Source: Candidatus Vondammii sp. HM_W22 (GTDB lineage: Bacteria; Pseudomonadota; Gammaproteobacteria; Chromatiales; Chromatiaceae). Taken from it: DNA of 64,000 bases. The notes under the pieces were generated by a model. It saw only the letters and a program-made list of their open reading frames with translations, made no database searches and was not told where the DNA came from. The DNA is taken from positions 2,728,001 through 2,792,000 of the forward strand of contig NZ_CP099567.1 in the NCBI RefSeq assembly GCF_022530855.2, written 5' to 3'. Position numbers and translations under genes: made by a program. Below, in pieces: positions 29,126-39,150 of the stretch; position 1 is the stretch's first letter, and each line of letters opens with the position of its first letter.

Positions 29126-29710
29126 TCAATATTCCAAGGGGAATGGGAATATTTTATTCAATGAGCGTGCAGATCGTCCCATCCTTTGCATGTCGTATCC
29201 CATCTGCTGCACATTCACATTCATGTGGTCGATGGAGACGGCGATGTTGCTGATATTCCCGCGGACGCCCTTGACGCTGCTTTTGATGCCGGCCATGGTG
29301 CCGCGCATGGTTTCCAGATCAGCCGTGATGGCAACCACCTCCTGATCCATTACCTGAGTTTGGCCCGCTATCCCTTCAAGCAGTTTCATCCGCAGTTCCA
29401 TGGATATCATGGCGGTGTCGATTTCGCTCATTTGCACCGATACGGTTGAAAAATCCTGGTTCATTGCGCCGACTACATTGGAGATGCGGCCGATTTGGGA
29501 GGAGAGGGTCAATAGCAGAATTAACAAGGAGACTGCGATGATGCCAAGGATGATAATGCCTGCCCGGATAGCGTTGTTGAGACGATCGCCGAGCTTATTC
29601 TTAACTTGGATCTGGCTGACGATAATGGCCTCGAATGAGGTGACGGCCCGCAAAAACTGCTGGTCTGTTATCTCATCGATTTGATCGGATGCTGTGATTT
29701 CATCAGCCAT
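29126..29710 (-). CDS. Membrane-anchored coiled-coil protein A of a tandem pair
   Basis: This 194-residue protein has about 48 cytoplasmic residues, one membrane helix at about 50-72 (AGIIILGIIAVSLLILLLTL) and a long coiled coil to the end, with regularly spaced Met and Ile (MISMELRMKLLEGIAGQ, LETMRGTMAGIKSSVKG). It shares architecture with the next gene, which suggests an ancient duplication. A GTG at 29716 is an alternative start. Methyl-accepting and laminin-like coiled coils look superficially similar, but no signalling domain is present. Function unknown. Confidence 0.75.
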   Translation of the reverse strand: MADEITASDQIDEITDQQFLRAVTSFEAIIVSQIQVKNKLGDRLNNAIRAGIIILGIIAVSLLILLLTLSSQIGRISNVVGAMNQDFSTVSVQMSEIDTAMISMELRMKLLEGIAGQTQVMDQEVVAITADLETMRGTMAGIKSSVKGVRGNISNIAVSIDHMNVNVQQMGYDMQRMGRSARSLNKIFPFPLEY

Positions 29711-29991
29711 AGGCACGGACTCATTACTTGGTTACCTCTCCGATGCTAGCCTAAACGGCTATGGTTTAGAAGGCCTAACATCTATTTATTACCGTTTCAC
29801 TGTCACTCTCAGATAATAGGCTTTTAATTCAATTCAGCGGCCCTCCCGCCAAATGATTTCCCATCTGGATGAACTGGAATGATAGTTAATGGTGACCTGA
29901 ATCTGTTCTCTCCGTTATCATTGAGTGCGTGGTGTGATTAAGGTGCCGGATTATTTTAGCTTTTCATGGGCTGATCCTATATCTGTTTGTA

Positions 29992-30018
29992 GGGCTGTCC
30001 TAGATAAATAAATTATTT
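29992..30018. mobile_element. IS1595 terminal fragment
   Basis: The sequence GGGCTGTCCTAGATAAATAA matches the outer end of the IS1595 remnants near 12488 and 41313. It abuts the ISL3 terminus at 30019, so an ISL3 copy sits within an IS1595 end here too. Confidence 0.6.
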
Positions 30019-31001
30019 GGCTCTTCCCCTAATCGAGAGGGTAAGTATCACCCAACCACTCCCTCAGGATAAAGATTCAGCCCTCCAAAGTGGACGTAGG
30101 TTGCATTGGCAAATCGCTCCTTGTTGCGGAAACCTCTGCTACGCACCTTGATCATCTTGATTCGGCTGTTGAGGCCTTCTGCCGGACCATTACTTACTTC
30201 CAAAACAACAGCGTTCAATATTTCCCATAGATGATCCTTGATTGTTCCCGCCACTTTCTTGATTGGCTCCAGGCCACTGCGCACTGCCCATGACAACCAC
30301 CGTTCCCAGCCTTTCCTTGCCCATGTCTTGCTGGCATAGTGCCAGAGTAACATGGCAAACTCTTTGAGAGCCCAGGAACGGGCCGTCTTCAGCGTGCTGT
30401 CACGTAGCGCCTTAACCGCAATTTCTGTCTGCGCGTCATGTTCTCCGGGTTGCAGAGCCAGTCATACTGGCCGACTTTAAGGGTCCTCATAGCCTTCAGC
30501 CAACAGCGCTTTGTGCTCTTGGCAGCGTGTACCTTGTCTACTGCTTCACCGAGATACTTGGCGACATGGAGTTTATCAAAGGCAATCTTCTCTTCAGCCC
30601 TAGGCAGGCTTTTCAGTGTGGCATTGATAAAAGCTGGCCACATATCCATGGAGACACTCTCTATCGCTTCTCGCTGCTCCTCTGTCAGACTTTCGTACGC
30701 GTCGCCTTTTTGCGGTCACTGCCCACGTGTGGCACTGTACCTGCATCCTGGTCTGATAAGACTGTTGCATAATCATGGCGTTTCTTGAAGACCGCCTCAT
30801 CAACACCCATCGTGTTGGGCTGATCTCTGTTCTACGTGCCAGTCCTCGCTTAACCGCTCGCTGCATAATTCCATCAATGGCATTCCAACTCAGCCCCATC
30901 AATCGGGAGACTGCCGAGATGGATACCTCTTTCAACCAGTCGATCACCAGTGCCTCAAACATTGCAGTAAATCCAGAGCCCGGTTCCGCCCAGGAAACTG
31001 G
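30019..31001 (-). mobile_element. ISL3-family element, 5' truncated
   Basis: The terminus GGCTCTTCCCCTAATCGAG at 30019 is an ISL3-type end. The element is truncated at 31001 by IS256 copy 5, so the transposase N-terminus and the other end are missing. Confidence 0.8.
30048..31001 (-). pseudogene. ISL3-family transposase, fragmented
   Basis: Minus-strand blocks in different frames read [80 protein letters not shown] and NGPAEGLNSRIKMIKVRSRG. These are typical of ISL3 DDE transposases. Frameshifts near 30640 and 30380 and stops separate them, and the zinc-finger N-terminus is lost. Confidence 0.83.
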
Positions 31002-32332
31002 GAGTTATAACTGAAAGTGTTGTTTGAAGGGAATTGAAAAAAGCGGGGTATCTGGTTGATTTGTTGTTGCGAGACATCAAAACAACCATTGGAGATACGC
31101 CACCATGAGTAAGAATAACGTTGTTAAGCTGGCAGGTCGAGATACGATTATCGATCCGCTGACAGAGTTGCCGAGAAGCGATGCAGAGCAGTTGATCTAC
31201 CAAGCGGTGGAGGCAGAGCTGTTGGCGGAGCACGTCGAGCGACGGACAGAGGATGGCAAGGCGGGTGTGGTGCGTAATGGTCACCTGCCAGCTCGTAAAC
31301 TGCAGACAGGATTGGGGCCGGTCACGTTCCGATCAGCTCTGGTGCCGCCGTATGTACGCAAGACGAAGTCACTGGAAGCGGCGCTGGCGTGGCTCTACCT
31401 GAAGGGGATTTCCAGTGGAGAGATGGGTGAAGCCCTGAAAGTGCTGGTGGGTCCGGATGCAATAGGCTTGTCGGCCGGCAGGGTATCGCGTCTGAAGCAG
31501 GTCTGGGCAGAAGAATATCGGAGCTGGTGCGAAGAGCGTCTGGATAAGCGCCATTGGGTGTATGTGTGGGCAGACGGTGTCTACAGCGGATTGAGAGCAG
31601 AGCAGACGAAGCTGTGTGCCCTGGTGGTGATCGGCGTGAATGAGCGTGGTGAGAAGCATTTTCTGGCAATTGAGGATGGTGTACGGGAGTCCACACAGAG
31701 CTGGCGGGAGGTGCTGTTAAAACTGAAGTCACGCGGACTAAACCCGCCAAAATTGGCAATCGGAGACGGTGCTATGGGCTTCTGGGCTGCACTGGAGGAA
31801 GTGTATCCAGGGACGCGTCAGCAGCGCTGCTGGATGCACAAAACCATGAACGTGCTGAACTGCCTGCCAAGGTCAGCTCAGCCGAAAGCGAAACAGGCAC
31901 TGCATAACATCTGGCAGTCGGAGACCCAGGCCGATGCGGAAAAGGCCTTTGATCTGTTTATCAAAACGTATGAGCCAAAGTATCCGAAGGCTGCCATCTG
32001 TCTGCACAAAGACCGAGAGGAACTGATGGCTTTCTAAATTTCCTGCGCAGCATTGGCAGAGTATTCGGACCAGCAATCCGATTGAATCCACCTTCGGGAC
32101 AATCCGCCATCGAACCAAGCGTTCCAAGGGCTGCCTATCGCGTGACGGCATGCTACACATGATGTTCAAACTCGGCCGGTGTGCCGAGAAGAAGTGGAGA
32201 CGATTACGGGGTTTCGATTATCTGGCGAAGGTGATAACCGGAATCAAATTTAACGAGGGTGTTGAGGTAGCAGGAGTCGATCAGGTCGCCGCTTGATTCA
32301 ACTAGCTAAACACCAGATTTAACTATAACTCC
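31002..32332 (+). mobile_element. IS256-family element, type A copy 5
   Basis: The full-length element is on the plus strand, between GAGTTATAACTGAAAGTG at 31002 and the TATAACTCC end at 32332. The right flank CGGTGAAA (32333-32340) is the partner of the duplication beside copy 4. Confidence 0.86.
31105..32295 (+). pseudogene. IS256-family transposase, inactivated (copy 5)
   Basis: The start MSKNNVVKLAGRDTIIDP is intact. Relative to sister copies there are in-frame losses in EAELLELLAE and of about 15 codons after GLGPVT. A 2-bp loss near 32035 creates a stop after EELMAF. The C-terminal block SNPIESTFGTIRHRTKRS follows in another frame. This copy is the closest to full length of the set. 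Confidence 0.88.
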
Positions 32333-32764
32333 CGGTGAAACCCTCCTGGTGACTACAGTCGCGGTGCAGGCCTTCAGCACCATCATAAACCTATTCGCTT
32401 TTTATCGACTATCGAGCTGGTTAACCTGCTGGAGCAGGAGAAACAACTCGGTAAGCAGGGGTCAATGGCTAACAGGTTGATGCATGCGGATCTCGTGATC
32501 CTTGGTGAACCGGGTTATCTTCCCGCAGGTGGTGCTTTGTTATTCCATCTTCTCAGTAAGCTGTATGGACGCACCCACGTCATTATTACCACCAATGTCA
32601 GCTTCATTGAATGGTCGAATCTCTTTGGTGATAAAAAGATGACTGCACTGCTTGATCGACTGACCCATCACTGCCGTATCATCGAAACCCGCAATGACAG
32701 TTACCGATTCAAGAACTCAACCCGCAATACGGAGAGAAAAACCAAGCGAAAACCCAAGAAATAA
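32333..32764 (+). pseudogene. IS21 IstB ATPase, C-terminal half (copy E3)
   Basis: After the IS256 end the frame resumes as IstB at the P-loop (ETLLVTT-like) and reads [13 protein letters not shown], the Walker B region. It continues with [39 protein letters not shown] and [19 protein letters not shown] to the stop at 32764. The right terminus of the IS21 (CACTTTTGGATGCAATTTAA) follows by 32815. Confidence 0.82.
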
Positions 32765-32862
32765 GTCATAATCCGGCTTGATTAGGTGGGGCACTTTTGG
32801 ATGCAATTTAATAAATTGACACAAAACCTAACACTACTCTTGAATCCCCCCTACCTTCTGCG

Positions 32863-32945
32863 AAGGTAGGCTTGATGGCCCACTTGATCTATGATGGTAT
32901 GGGTTGAGTGCTTTTATGTTGACACAAAAAATTAAACAGTCTTAT
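32863..32945 (+). mobile_element. IS256 type C right-end relic
   Basis: The stretch matches 21452-21535 (GAAGGTAGGCTTGAT onward, GTTGACACAA near the end), the last codons and right end of the type-C IS256 element. No coding potential remains. The bases to 33040 hold nothing recognisable except the leader of the next gene. Confidence 0.65.
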
Positions 32946-33040
32946 CTACAACGTAATCGGCTGAATAGTCGATGAACCCGGCTTTTAGCGTGACCCAAAT
33001 CACCAACTCTAGCCGACGGCATAATTAGGTTAAGTTCGAT

Positions 33041-34234
33041 ATGGAAAACTCCCCGGCATATGCAAATATTATTAGGGTACTGTTTATAGTCATATTGGTA
33101 TCATTACCTTTAAAAAATTCTATTTACCAAGTCTCATATGGGCTGTTTTCTATCCTTTTTTTATGGATTTTATTCAGATTAGGAGATTTTTATTTCATAA
33201 AAAACTATATTCTTATTACATCTTTGTTCCTTCTTATCCTTATATCAATGTTAGTTTCAAATACTATTGGGATAGGGAATATTGAGAGTTTTGATTTGGT
33301 ATTTAAGTTTTTCTATAGATATATATTATTCTATTTTTCACTGCTCTATTTTATGGAGCAGAAGGTATTAACATTCAAATTTATATCCATAGTATTGATG
33401 TCATCATTCTCAATCCAAGTATTTGATGGCGTTTATCAATATCACACCGGCTTTGATTTATTTGTTCATTCGCCAATGGATGGTAATGGAAGAAGGCTTA
33501 CAGGCAGTATGTTTTCATCAAATATATATGGCTATATTATTGCTATAAACATAGCATTTCTCACTTATTACGCTGTAAAAAATTTATTGGAAGATAATAG
33601 CCATTTAAAAAATTTACTATTCACCATTCTTATCGTTGCTAGTCTATTTTCTCTTTTGTATTCAGCCTCTCGGTCATCATGGATAATGTTTTTTATATTC
33701 ACGGCTGCATATATTTCATATAATTATAAAATGGTAGATAAATATGTGTATTGCTTGATTATATTACTGGTGATTGCACTGACTGCGTGTATATATACTG
33801 ATGACAGTTTATTGCATAGATTTAATCAACTGGTTACGGGGTATTCATCATATCGATGGGATATTTGGGAATTCAGCTCGGAGAATATTTTGAAGGCGCC
33901 GTTGTTTGGCTACGGGCTGAATGGTTATTCTAACTTGAATGGGCCACTTGTTGGGATGCCGCACAATATTATTGCGGAAGTGTTGTTGTTTACAGGGGTT
34001 TCAGGTTTTTTATTGTTCTCCGCTCTATTCTCAACCGCTATAAAATCAACACAATCAATTATAAAAAAAGACCGATTGCTAGGGAGTTTTATGCTTTTCT
34101 TATTTCTTTCAATATTGATTGGTTACCTGTTTGATCATTCTATAACGGATGGAAAAGTAGCTACTACTATACTCTTTGTTATCATGGCAATGATTACATA
34201 TTTATCAAGTAGCAAGCGTGATCAAAAGTGTTGA
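33041..34234 (+). CDS. O-antigen ligase/polymerase family membrane protein
   Basis: This is an integral membrane protein of 397 residues with about ten hydrophobic helices and the Wzy/WaaL-type periplasmic region: SASRSSWIMF, then YSSYRWDIWEFSSENILKAP and GYGLNGYSNLNGPLVGMPHN, a motif with the conserved His of the ligase family. It would join or polymerise surface glycans at the periplasmic face. The DNA is visibly AT-rich compared with the housekeeping genes, typical of surface polysaccharide loci. A glycosyltransferase gene follows. Confidence 0.82.
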   Translation: MENSPAYANIIRVLFIVILVSLPLKNSIYQVSYGLFSILFLWILFRLGDFYFIKNYILITSLFLLILISMLVSNTIGIGNIESFDLVFKFFYRYILFYFSLLYFMEQKVLTFKFISIVLMSSFSIQVFDGVYQYHTGFDLFVHSPMDGNGRRLTGSMFSSNIYGYIIAINIAFLTYYAVKNLLEDNSHLKNLLFTILIVASLFSLLYSASRSSWIMFFIFTAAYISYNYKMVDKYVYCLIILLVIALTACIYTDDSLLHRFNQLVTGYSSYRWDIWEFSSENILKAPLFGYGLNGYSNLNGPLVGMPHNIIAEVLLFTGVSGFLLFSALFSTAIKSTQSIIKKDRLLGSFMLFLFLSILIGYLFDHSITDGKVATTILFVIMAMITYLSSSKRDQKC

Positions 34235-34307
34235 TTTTGGTATTAGTGCCAACAATACTTACCTATAGAGGTCGATCAATATTGTTTATAGCAGAGTGCC
34301 AATAATT

Positions 34308-35090
34308 ATGGGGAATTTACCAATTTCAGCATTCATTATTACCAAGAATGAAGAACGGTGTATCGGTGATGCTATTGATAGTATCAGTAACATCGCCAGT
34401 GAGATTATTATTGTAGATTCAGGATCAGAAGATTCAACATGTGAGATTGCGCAACAAAAAGGCGCTAAAGTAATATCTAACGAGTGGCTGGGCTATGGTC
34501 CGCAAAAGCGCTTTGCAGAGGAACAATGCAAATACGATTGGTTGTTGAATCTTGATGCCGATGAGGTTCTGAGCCCCAATCTTCAAGACGAAATAGTAGA
34601 ACTATTTTTTAATACTTACCCTTCACTTTCGATGTACAGGATTAAAGTAAAGACAGTTTATGCTTTCCATCGTAAGCCTAGGTTATTAGCTGAGTATAAT
34701 AATGTCATAAGGCTTTACAATCGTACGATTAACCGCTTTCCAGACCACCCGACATGGGACGCAATTATCCCCAACAGTGAAGACCAAGTTGGCCAACTCA
34801 ATGGCGATTGCCTGCATCACTCATCCCCCGGTATAGGACACTATGCAGAAAAATTTAACCGATATACTACACTTCAAGCAGCCGAACAAAAGTTGAAGCC
34901 CTATTGGATTTTGGTTGTCCGTCTATTATTTGGCTTTCCGCTGGATTTTATAAAGGCCTATATGCTAAAGCGCCATATCACAGGTGGCATATATGGTTTT
35001 ATTTTATCAGTAAGTTATGCTTATTCGAGGTTTCTGAAAAATGCAAAGATGATGGAGAAGCACCTCAACCAGGGTGTGAAAAAAAATTGA
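34308..35090 (+). CDS. Family 2 glycosyltransferase (LPS core WaaE/KdtX-like)
   Basis: The protein begins LPISAFIITKNEERCIGDAI, then IIIVDSGSEDSTCEIA and LLNLDADEVLSPNLQDEI; the last holds the DxD-type metal/nucleotide-sugar site of GT2 enzymes. The C-terminal part resembles beta-1,4-glucosyltransferases of the LPS core (IGHYAEKFNRYTTLQAAEQ). The ATG at 34308 fits the family start better than the upstream GTG at 34296. It is AT-rich like its neighbour and was probably co-transcribed with it. Confidence 0.85.
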   Translation: MGNLPISAFIITKNEERCIGDAIDSISNIASEIIIVDSGSEDSTCEIAQQKGAKVISNEWLGYGPQKRFAEEQCKYDWLLNLDADEVLSPNLQDEIVELFFNTYPSLSMYRIKVKTVYAFHRKPRLLAEYNNVIRLYNRTINRFPDHPTWDAIIPNSEDQVGQLNGDCLHHSSPGIGHYAEKFNRYTTLQAAEQKLKPYWILVVRLLFGFPLDFIKAYMLKRHITGGIYGFILSVSYAYSRFLKNAKMMEKHLNQGVKKN

Positions 35091-35227
35091 AGTTTTTCAC
35101 TTCACTTGCCATCCAATCTTTAATATTTGTAAAAACAACCTGGATTTGACCTTGGTTTTGGCTATTCTGGGGCTTTCAGTGACCTCCCCCCCATCTTAAT
35201 ACCAAGACTTGGATGAGATAATTCATT

Positions 35228-36046
35228 CTAAGCGGCCCTATTCACAAAGGCCACTGGTGACAAATAATTTAATGCGCTATGAGGCCGCACGTGATTGTAG
35301 TGCTCTCGCCATTGATCAATTTCATGTCTAGCGTCATCAATGGACCTGAACCAATGCTGATTTAAGCATTCATTTCTGAATTTACCGTTTAAGCTTTCTA
35401 CAAACGCATTCTGAGTAGGCTTACCTGGCTGAATAAAACCTAGCTTAACGCCACTTTCTTTTTGCCAGTAGAACATCGCCTTGCTAGTAAACTCAGTACC
35501 GTTGTCGCAGATTATTTGATCCGGAGCGCTCCTTAGCTCAATCACCTGAGTTAAAAAACGAGCGACCTGGTGACCATTGATCGAGAAGTCAGAGAGCTGG
35601 CCAATAACTTCTCTTGAGTAATCATCAATCACATTAAATACTCGAAAGCGGCGACCATTAGCCAACTGATCACTGACAAAATCCATTGACCAGCGTATAT
35701 TTTTACCAATGGGCATAATCGTTGGCATTCTTGGTCGTATTATCTTCTTGCGTTTTTTAGTCCTCACTTGAAGACCTTCTTCGTTATAGACTCGGTAGGT
35801 CCGCTTCTTGTTTTTCACAAGCCCCTCTCCTCTCAGGAGGCCATGTAAAAACAAATAACCATAACTCGGATGCTTTTTTGCCAGCTCAAGTAACCGTTTG
35901 CGTAGAGACTCATCTTTTCCCCATTGAGTAACGTACCGAAAAGCGGTTCTACTTAAGCCTACTAATTGGCAAGCTCTACGCTCACTTAATTTGAACCGCG
36001 ACTTAAGGTAGCTCACGATTTGTTTTCTATCAGCAGGCTTTACCAC
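35228..36046 (-). CDS. IS3-family transposase OrfB
   Basis: The 272-residue protein has an HTH_21 region near the start (YGYLFLHGLLRGEGLVKNKK) and an rve integrase core with the DDE residues visible: RWSMDFVSDQLANGRRF, QIICDNGTEFTSKAM, and NAFVESLNGKFRNECLN. It overlaps orfA by 7 bp, compatible with the programmed frameshift that makes OrfAB in IS3 elements. No stop or frameshift is present. Confidence 0.92.
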   Translation of the reverse strand: MVKPADRKQIVSYLKSRFKLSERRACQLVGLSRTAFRYVTQWGKDESLRKRLLELAKKHPSYGYLFLHGLLRGEGLVKNKKRTYRVYNEEGLQVRTKKRKKIIRPRMPTIMPIGKNIRWSMDFVSDQLANGRRFRVFNVIDDYSREVIGQLSDFSINGHQVARFLTQVIELRSAPDQIICDNGTEFTSKAMFYWQKESGVKLGFIQPGKPTQNAFVESLNGKFRNECLNQHWFRSIDDARHEIDQWREHYNHVRPHSALNYLSPVAFVNRAA

Positions 36047-36306
36047 TTTTTTGAGAGCACATCCTTCATCGCCTCAGCTTCAAGCATTTTCTCGGCAAGT
36101 AACTTCTTAAGCTTGTTATTTTCGCTTTCAAGCTCTTTGAGCCGTTTGGCTTCTGAGACATCCATCCCGGCGTATTTGCTTCGCCAGTTATAAAAGCACC
36201 CGGTTGAAATGCCGAACTGACGACAAATGTCATCAACTTTTACCCCTGACTCATGCTGCTTGATGGCACCAATAATTTGCTCTTCTCTGTAACGCTTCTT
36301 CTTCAT
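36040..36306 (-). CDS. IS3-family transposase OrfA
   Basis: The 88-residue protein has an N-terminal helix-turn-helix (EEQIIGAIKQHESGVKVDDI, CRQFGISTGCFYNW) and a leucine-zipper-like C-terminal helix (AKRLKELESENNKLKKLLAE). It binds the element ends and pairs with OrfB. The downstream overlap with orfB is at 36040-36046. Confidence 0.92.
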   Translation of the reverse strand: MKKKRYREEQIIGAIKQHESGVKVDDICRQFGISTGCFYNWRSKYAGMDVSEAKRLKELESENNKLKKLLAEKMLEAEAMKDVLSKKW

Positions 36307-36380
36307 CTTGAGATCTCCTAATACACAGACTAATTGGAAATCTCATCCTTGTCATGGCTCTATTTCTGGGGGAAAGGTCA

Positions 36381-36519
36381 CGACCTGCCAGCTTAACAAC
36401 GTTATTCTTACTCGTGGTGGCGTATCTCCAATGGTTGTTTTGATGTCTCGCAACAACAAATCAACCAGATACCCCGCTCTTTTTCAATTCCTTTCAAACA
36501 ACACTTTCAGTTATAACTC
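36381..36519 (-). mobile_element. IS256 type A, 5' end fragment (copy 6)
   Basis: Only the terminus and the first codons of the transposase remain (minus strand; terminus GAGTTATAACTGAAAGTG at 36519). It is cut by the IS3 element on one side and is itself inserted in a type-B IS256 on the other. Confidence 0.8.
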
Positions 36520-37223
36520 CAGGCTATCAGGATATCCTTCACGCCGCGATTCTGGAGCTCTGTGAGTACATTGAGCCAGAACTTGGCACCCTCATTCTCT
36601 GACAGCCAGAGCCCCAACAATTCCTTGTGGCCCTCCATGTTCACGCCCAGTGCCAGATAAATTGCCTTATTGATCACTTTCTTGTCTTGCCGGATTTTTA
36701 CGACAATACAATCCAGGTAAATAATGGGATAGACCGCATCCAGTGGCCTAGATTGCCATTCAATCACTTGTTCAATAACAGCGTCAGTCACTTTGGAAAT
36801 CAAGGTAGCGGAGACATCAGCACCGTACATTTCTTTAACGGTCGTGACGATTTCTCGTGTTGTCATGCCCTGGGCATACAAGAAAATAATCCTGTCGTCC
36901 ATGGAAGTAAATCGACGCTGGTGTTTTTTAACGAGCTTGGGCTCGAAACTCCCAGCTCTGTCGCGTGGTGTATCGAGCTCGAACTGGCCAGATTCCGTTC
37001 GGATAGTCTTACTGGCATAGCCGTTGCGGTTATTGTCAGCTTCGGACTGCTCGTGCCTTTCAAAGCCAAGATGATCATCTAACTTAGCATTCAGTGCCGC
37101 TTCGGTCGTAATCTTGGTTAGCATCTGCTGGAAGTCTTTGTGGTCGTCTTCCGTCTTGATATTTTTAGCGGCCGCATGAGCGATCGCCTGTAGTTCTTTC
37201 TTGTTCGTAGTGCTTATCCTCAC
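36520..37223 (-). pseudogene. IS256-family transposase type B, first 230 codons
   Basis: The undamaged frame runs from the N-terminus (TTNKKELQAIAHAAAKNIKT) through YPIIYLDCIVVKIRQDKKV, which holds the first catalytic Asp, to LQNRGVKDILIA. The type-A insertion then removes the rest of the DDE domain. It is the longest type-B reading frame in the window. Confidence 0.87.
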
Positions 37224-37267
37224 CCTTGTCTGGGTTTAATGATAGGCAGTTACACAGAATTCAGGAC
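36520..37267 (-). mobile_element. IS256-family element, type B (3' truncated, minus strand)
   Basis: The 5' terminus lies at 37267 (GTCCTGAATTCTGTGTAACT on the minus strand). The element is inserted in an istB gene, just after the coding for LGEPGYLP, and is truncated at 36520 by IS256 type A. Confidence 0.8.
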
Positions 37268-37768
37268 ATCCTCTCTAGAGGAAGATAACCCGGTTCACCA
37301 AGGATCACGAGATCCGCATGCATCAACCTGTTAGCCATTGGCCCCTGCTTACCGGGTTGTTTCTCCTGCTCCAGCAGTTTAACCAGCTCAATAGTCGATA
37401 AAAAGCGAATAGGTTTATGATGGTGGTGAAGGCCTGCACCGTGATTATAGTCGCCAGGAGGAGTTTATCGGTACCAGGGCCCACAAAAACGATGCTCTGG
37501 GCCTCTTCTATAAATTCGCAGTGATGCAGTGCAGTAATCAGTTCTTCGTTTACCTGACTTTGGATAAAATCAAAGCCTGCCAGCTTCATTTGATATTGAA
37601 TAGAACGCACTTCTCGTTCAGCGACTTCGGCTTTGAGTCATTGCTGCAGTATGGGTTCTGCTTTGCTGTAAGCAGATGAAGCTTGCTCAGACAGCTCTGC
37701 AATGCTTTGCGCCATACCGTGGAGTTTTAGTAACTTCATGGTTGCTATCGTGGCATCAACGGACATGG
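37268..37768 (-). pseudogene. IS21 IstB ATPase, truncated
   Basis: The start MSVDATIATMKLLKLHGMAQ is followed by an in-frame TGA after AEPILQQ. The sequence then reads EREVRSIQYQMKLAGFDFIQ, HHCEFIEEAQSIVFVGPGTD (P-loop region, already altered), and LGEPGYLP at the truncation. Confidence 0.78.
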
Positions 37769-39150
37769 CGTTTCCCCCGTAAGTGATCATAACGGCCTGT
37801 ATCGGCTTTGGGTTTCTTTACCAGCGTGAGTTCAGGACGCGCTTGAGCAATGCCGGTCTTGGCTTACCCAGACAGCTAATAACGTGCTGTTTAGAAGGGC
37901 TGCCACTGGTCAGTGCAGTGGTAATGGCCTGTTCTAGCTTGCGTTCATCATGTTGCAGCACTAGTGCCAGTACATTGACCATATCCCGGTTGTCACCGGG
38001 ATGCTTGAGCCGTTGTTTTTGTAGTTTGCGGAAGCTCTCTGGCATTCCTGGAAGGGTGTTCCATTGCGCAACGCACCGGGCTTACGCTGCAGTACCGACG
38101 GGTAGTGATGCTAGCCATAGATTGTTTGCCCTTTTGGCTGTGATCTCGTGTAAACATACGCTGATGTTCTGCAATCATCACCAATTTATGGGCATGAATA
38201 TGTAAGCTGGTGGGGCGGATTGGTAAAAGAAGCGGCTACACTGTAACGACTGTTATCAAAGATAATCAGGCAGGTGGATAAGACCCGCTTACTGTGTTCT
38301 ATATATCCGTCAAAGGGCGCAGGAATCGACATCATGCGAACAACTTCGTCCTGCCAAGCATCGGCAATTGTGCTGTCTTTGTACTCAGAATGATAGATCT
38401 CTTGCCATAAGGTCTTATAGCACTAGCCAGAGGCGATAGCGGGAGTCTCGAACATTTTTTTCTATCCAGCCCTTCTCCCAGCCTGCGACTGAGTTACAAA
38501 CGTCGGACTCAAACATGAAGTGGCTGGCCATGACCTCGAAGCGGGTATTGAGCACACGCCTTACCGCGACGGACCTTATCAACAGCGGTCTTCATAGTGT
38601 CGTAGATACCACTCTCCAGCACACCGCCTGGCACCCTGAAGGCCGGGTTGTGCGCATCAAAGATGCATCTCCTGGATTTGGGGGATAAGCGCGCAGAAAG
38701 AAAGCACGGCGGCTACTGAGCTTGAACCGGGCAATCTGTCACTTGGTGCTTTTGCCACCCAGAACAACATAGCCTTCGCTCCAATCAAACTGAAAAGCTT
38801 CTCCAGCAAAGGCCAATAGTACCTAGGTGCCGCTACTGGCGAACACGTGAAGCTTTCCTGCTGTTGCGCCCGCCAATCTCTGGCAAAAGTAGCGACACGG
38901 TCATAAGAGCCGGTATAGACCCAGCGGCACCCAGATTATAAGCTATAAGACAGTCATTTTAGTGATAATCGCTGTTTGCGTTTACGCCGTGCCTCCCGAT
39001 GCAGCCAGCTGGTCAGATATTTACGGACGGTATTATGGGAAAATCTGGTTTTTTTGGCTATCTGTCGAACCCTAATCTTATCGCAGTGTCGCCGCTTCAT
39101 TACACTTAATAGTGCCACGTCTATCACTCCTTTTATCCCCTGCTGGCTCT
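37769..39150 (-). pseudogene. IS21 IstA transposase, fragmented
   Basis: On the minus strand the N-terminal helix-turn-helix (MKRRHCDKIRVRQIAKKTRF) is followed by pieces of the integrase core in all three frames, then a C-terminal block with VLQHDERKLEQAITTALTSG. Stops and frameshifts are frequent, as in the sister copy at 25.4-26.6 kb. Confidence 0.75.

Larger units (their letters stand above)
35180..36380 (-). mobile_element. Intact-looking IS3-family element (probably IS407 group)
   Basis: The ends TGACCTCCCCCCCATCTT (35180) and the inverse of TGACCTTTCCCCCAGAAA (ending 36380) are imperfect inverted repeats around an intact orfA/orfB pair. The 3-bp flanks do not match. The right end abuts a 5' fragment of IS256 type A. 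Of all elements in the window this one looks most capable of movement. Confidence 0.85.
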
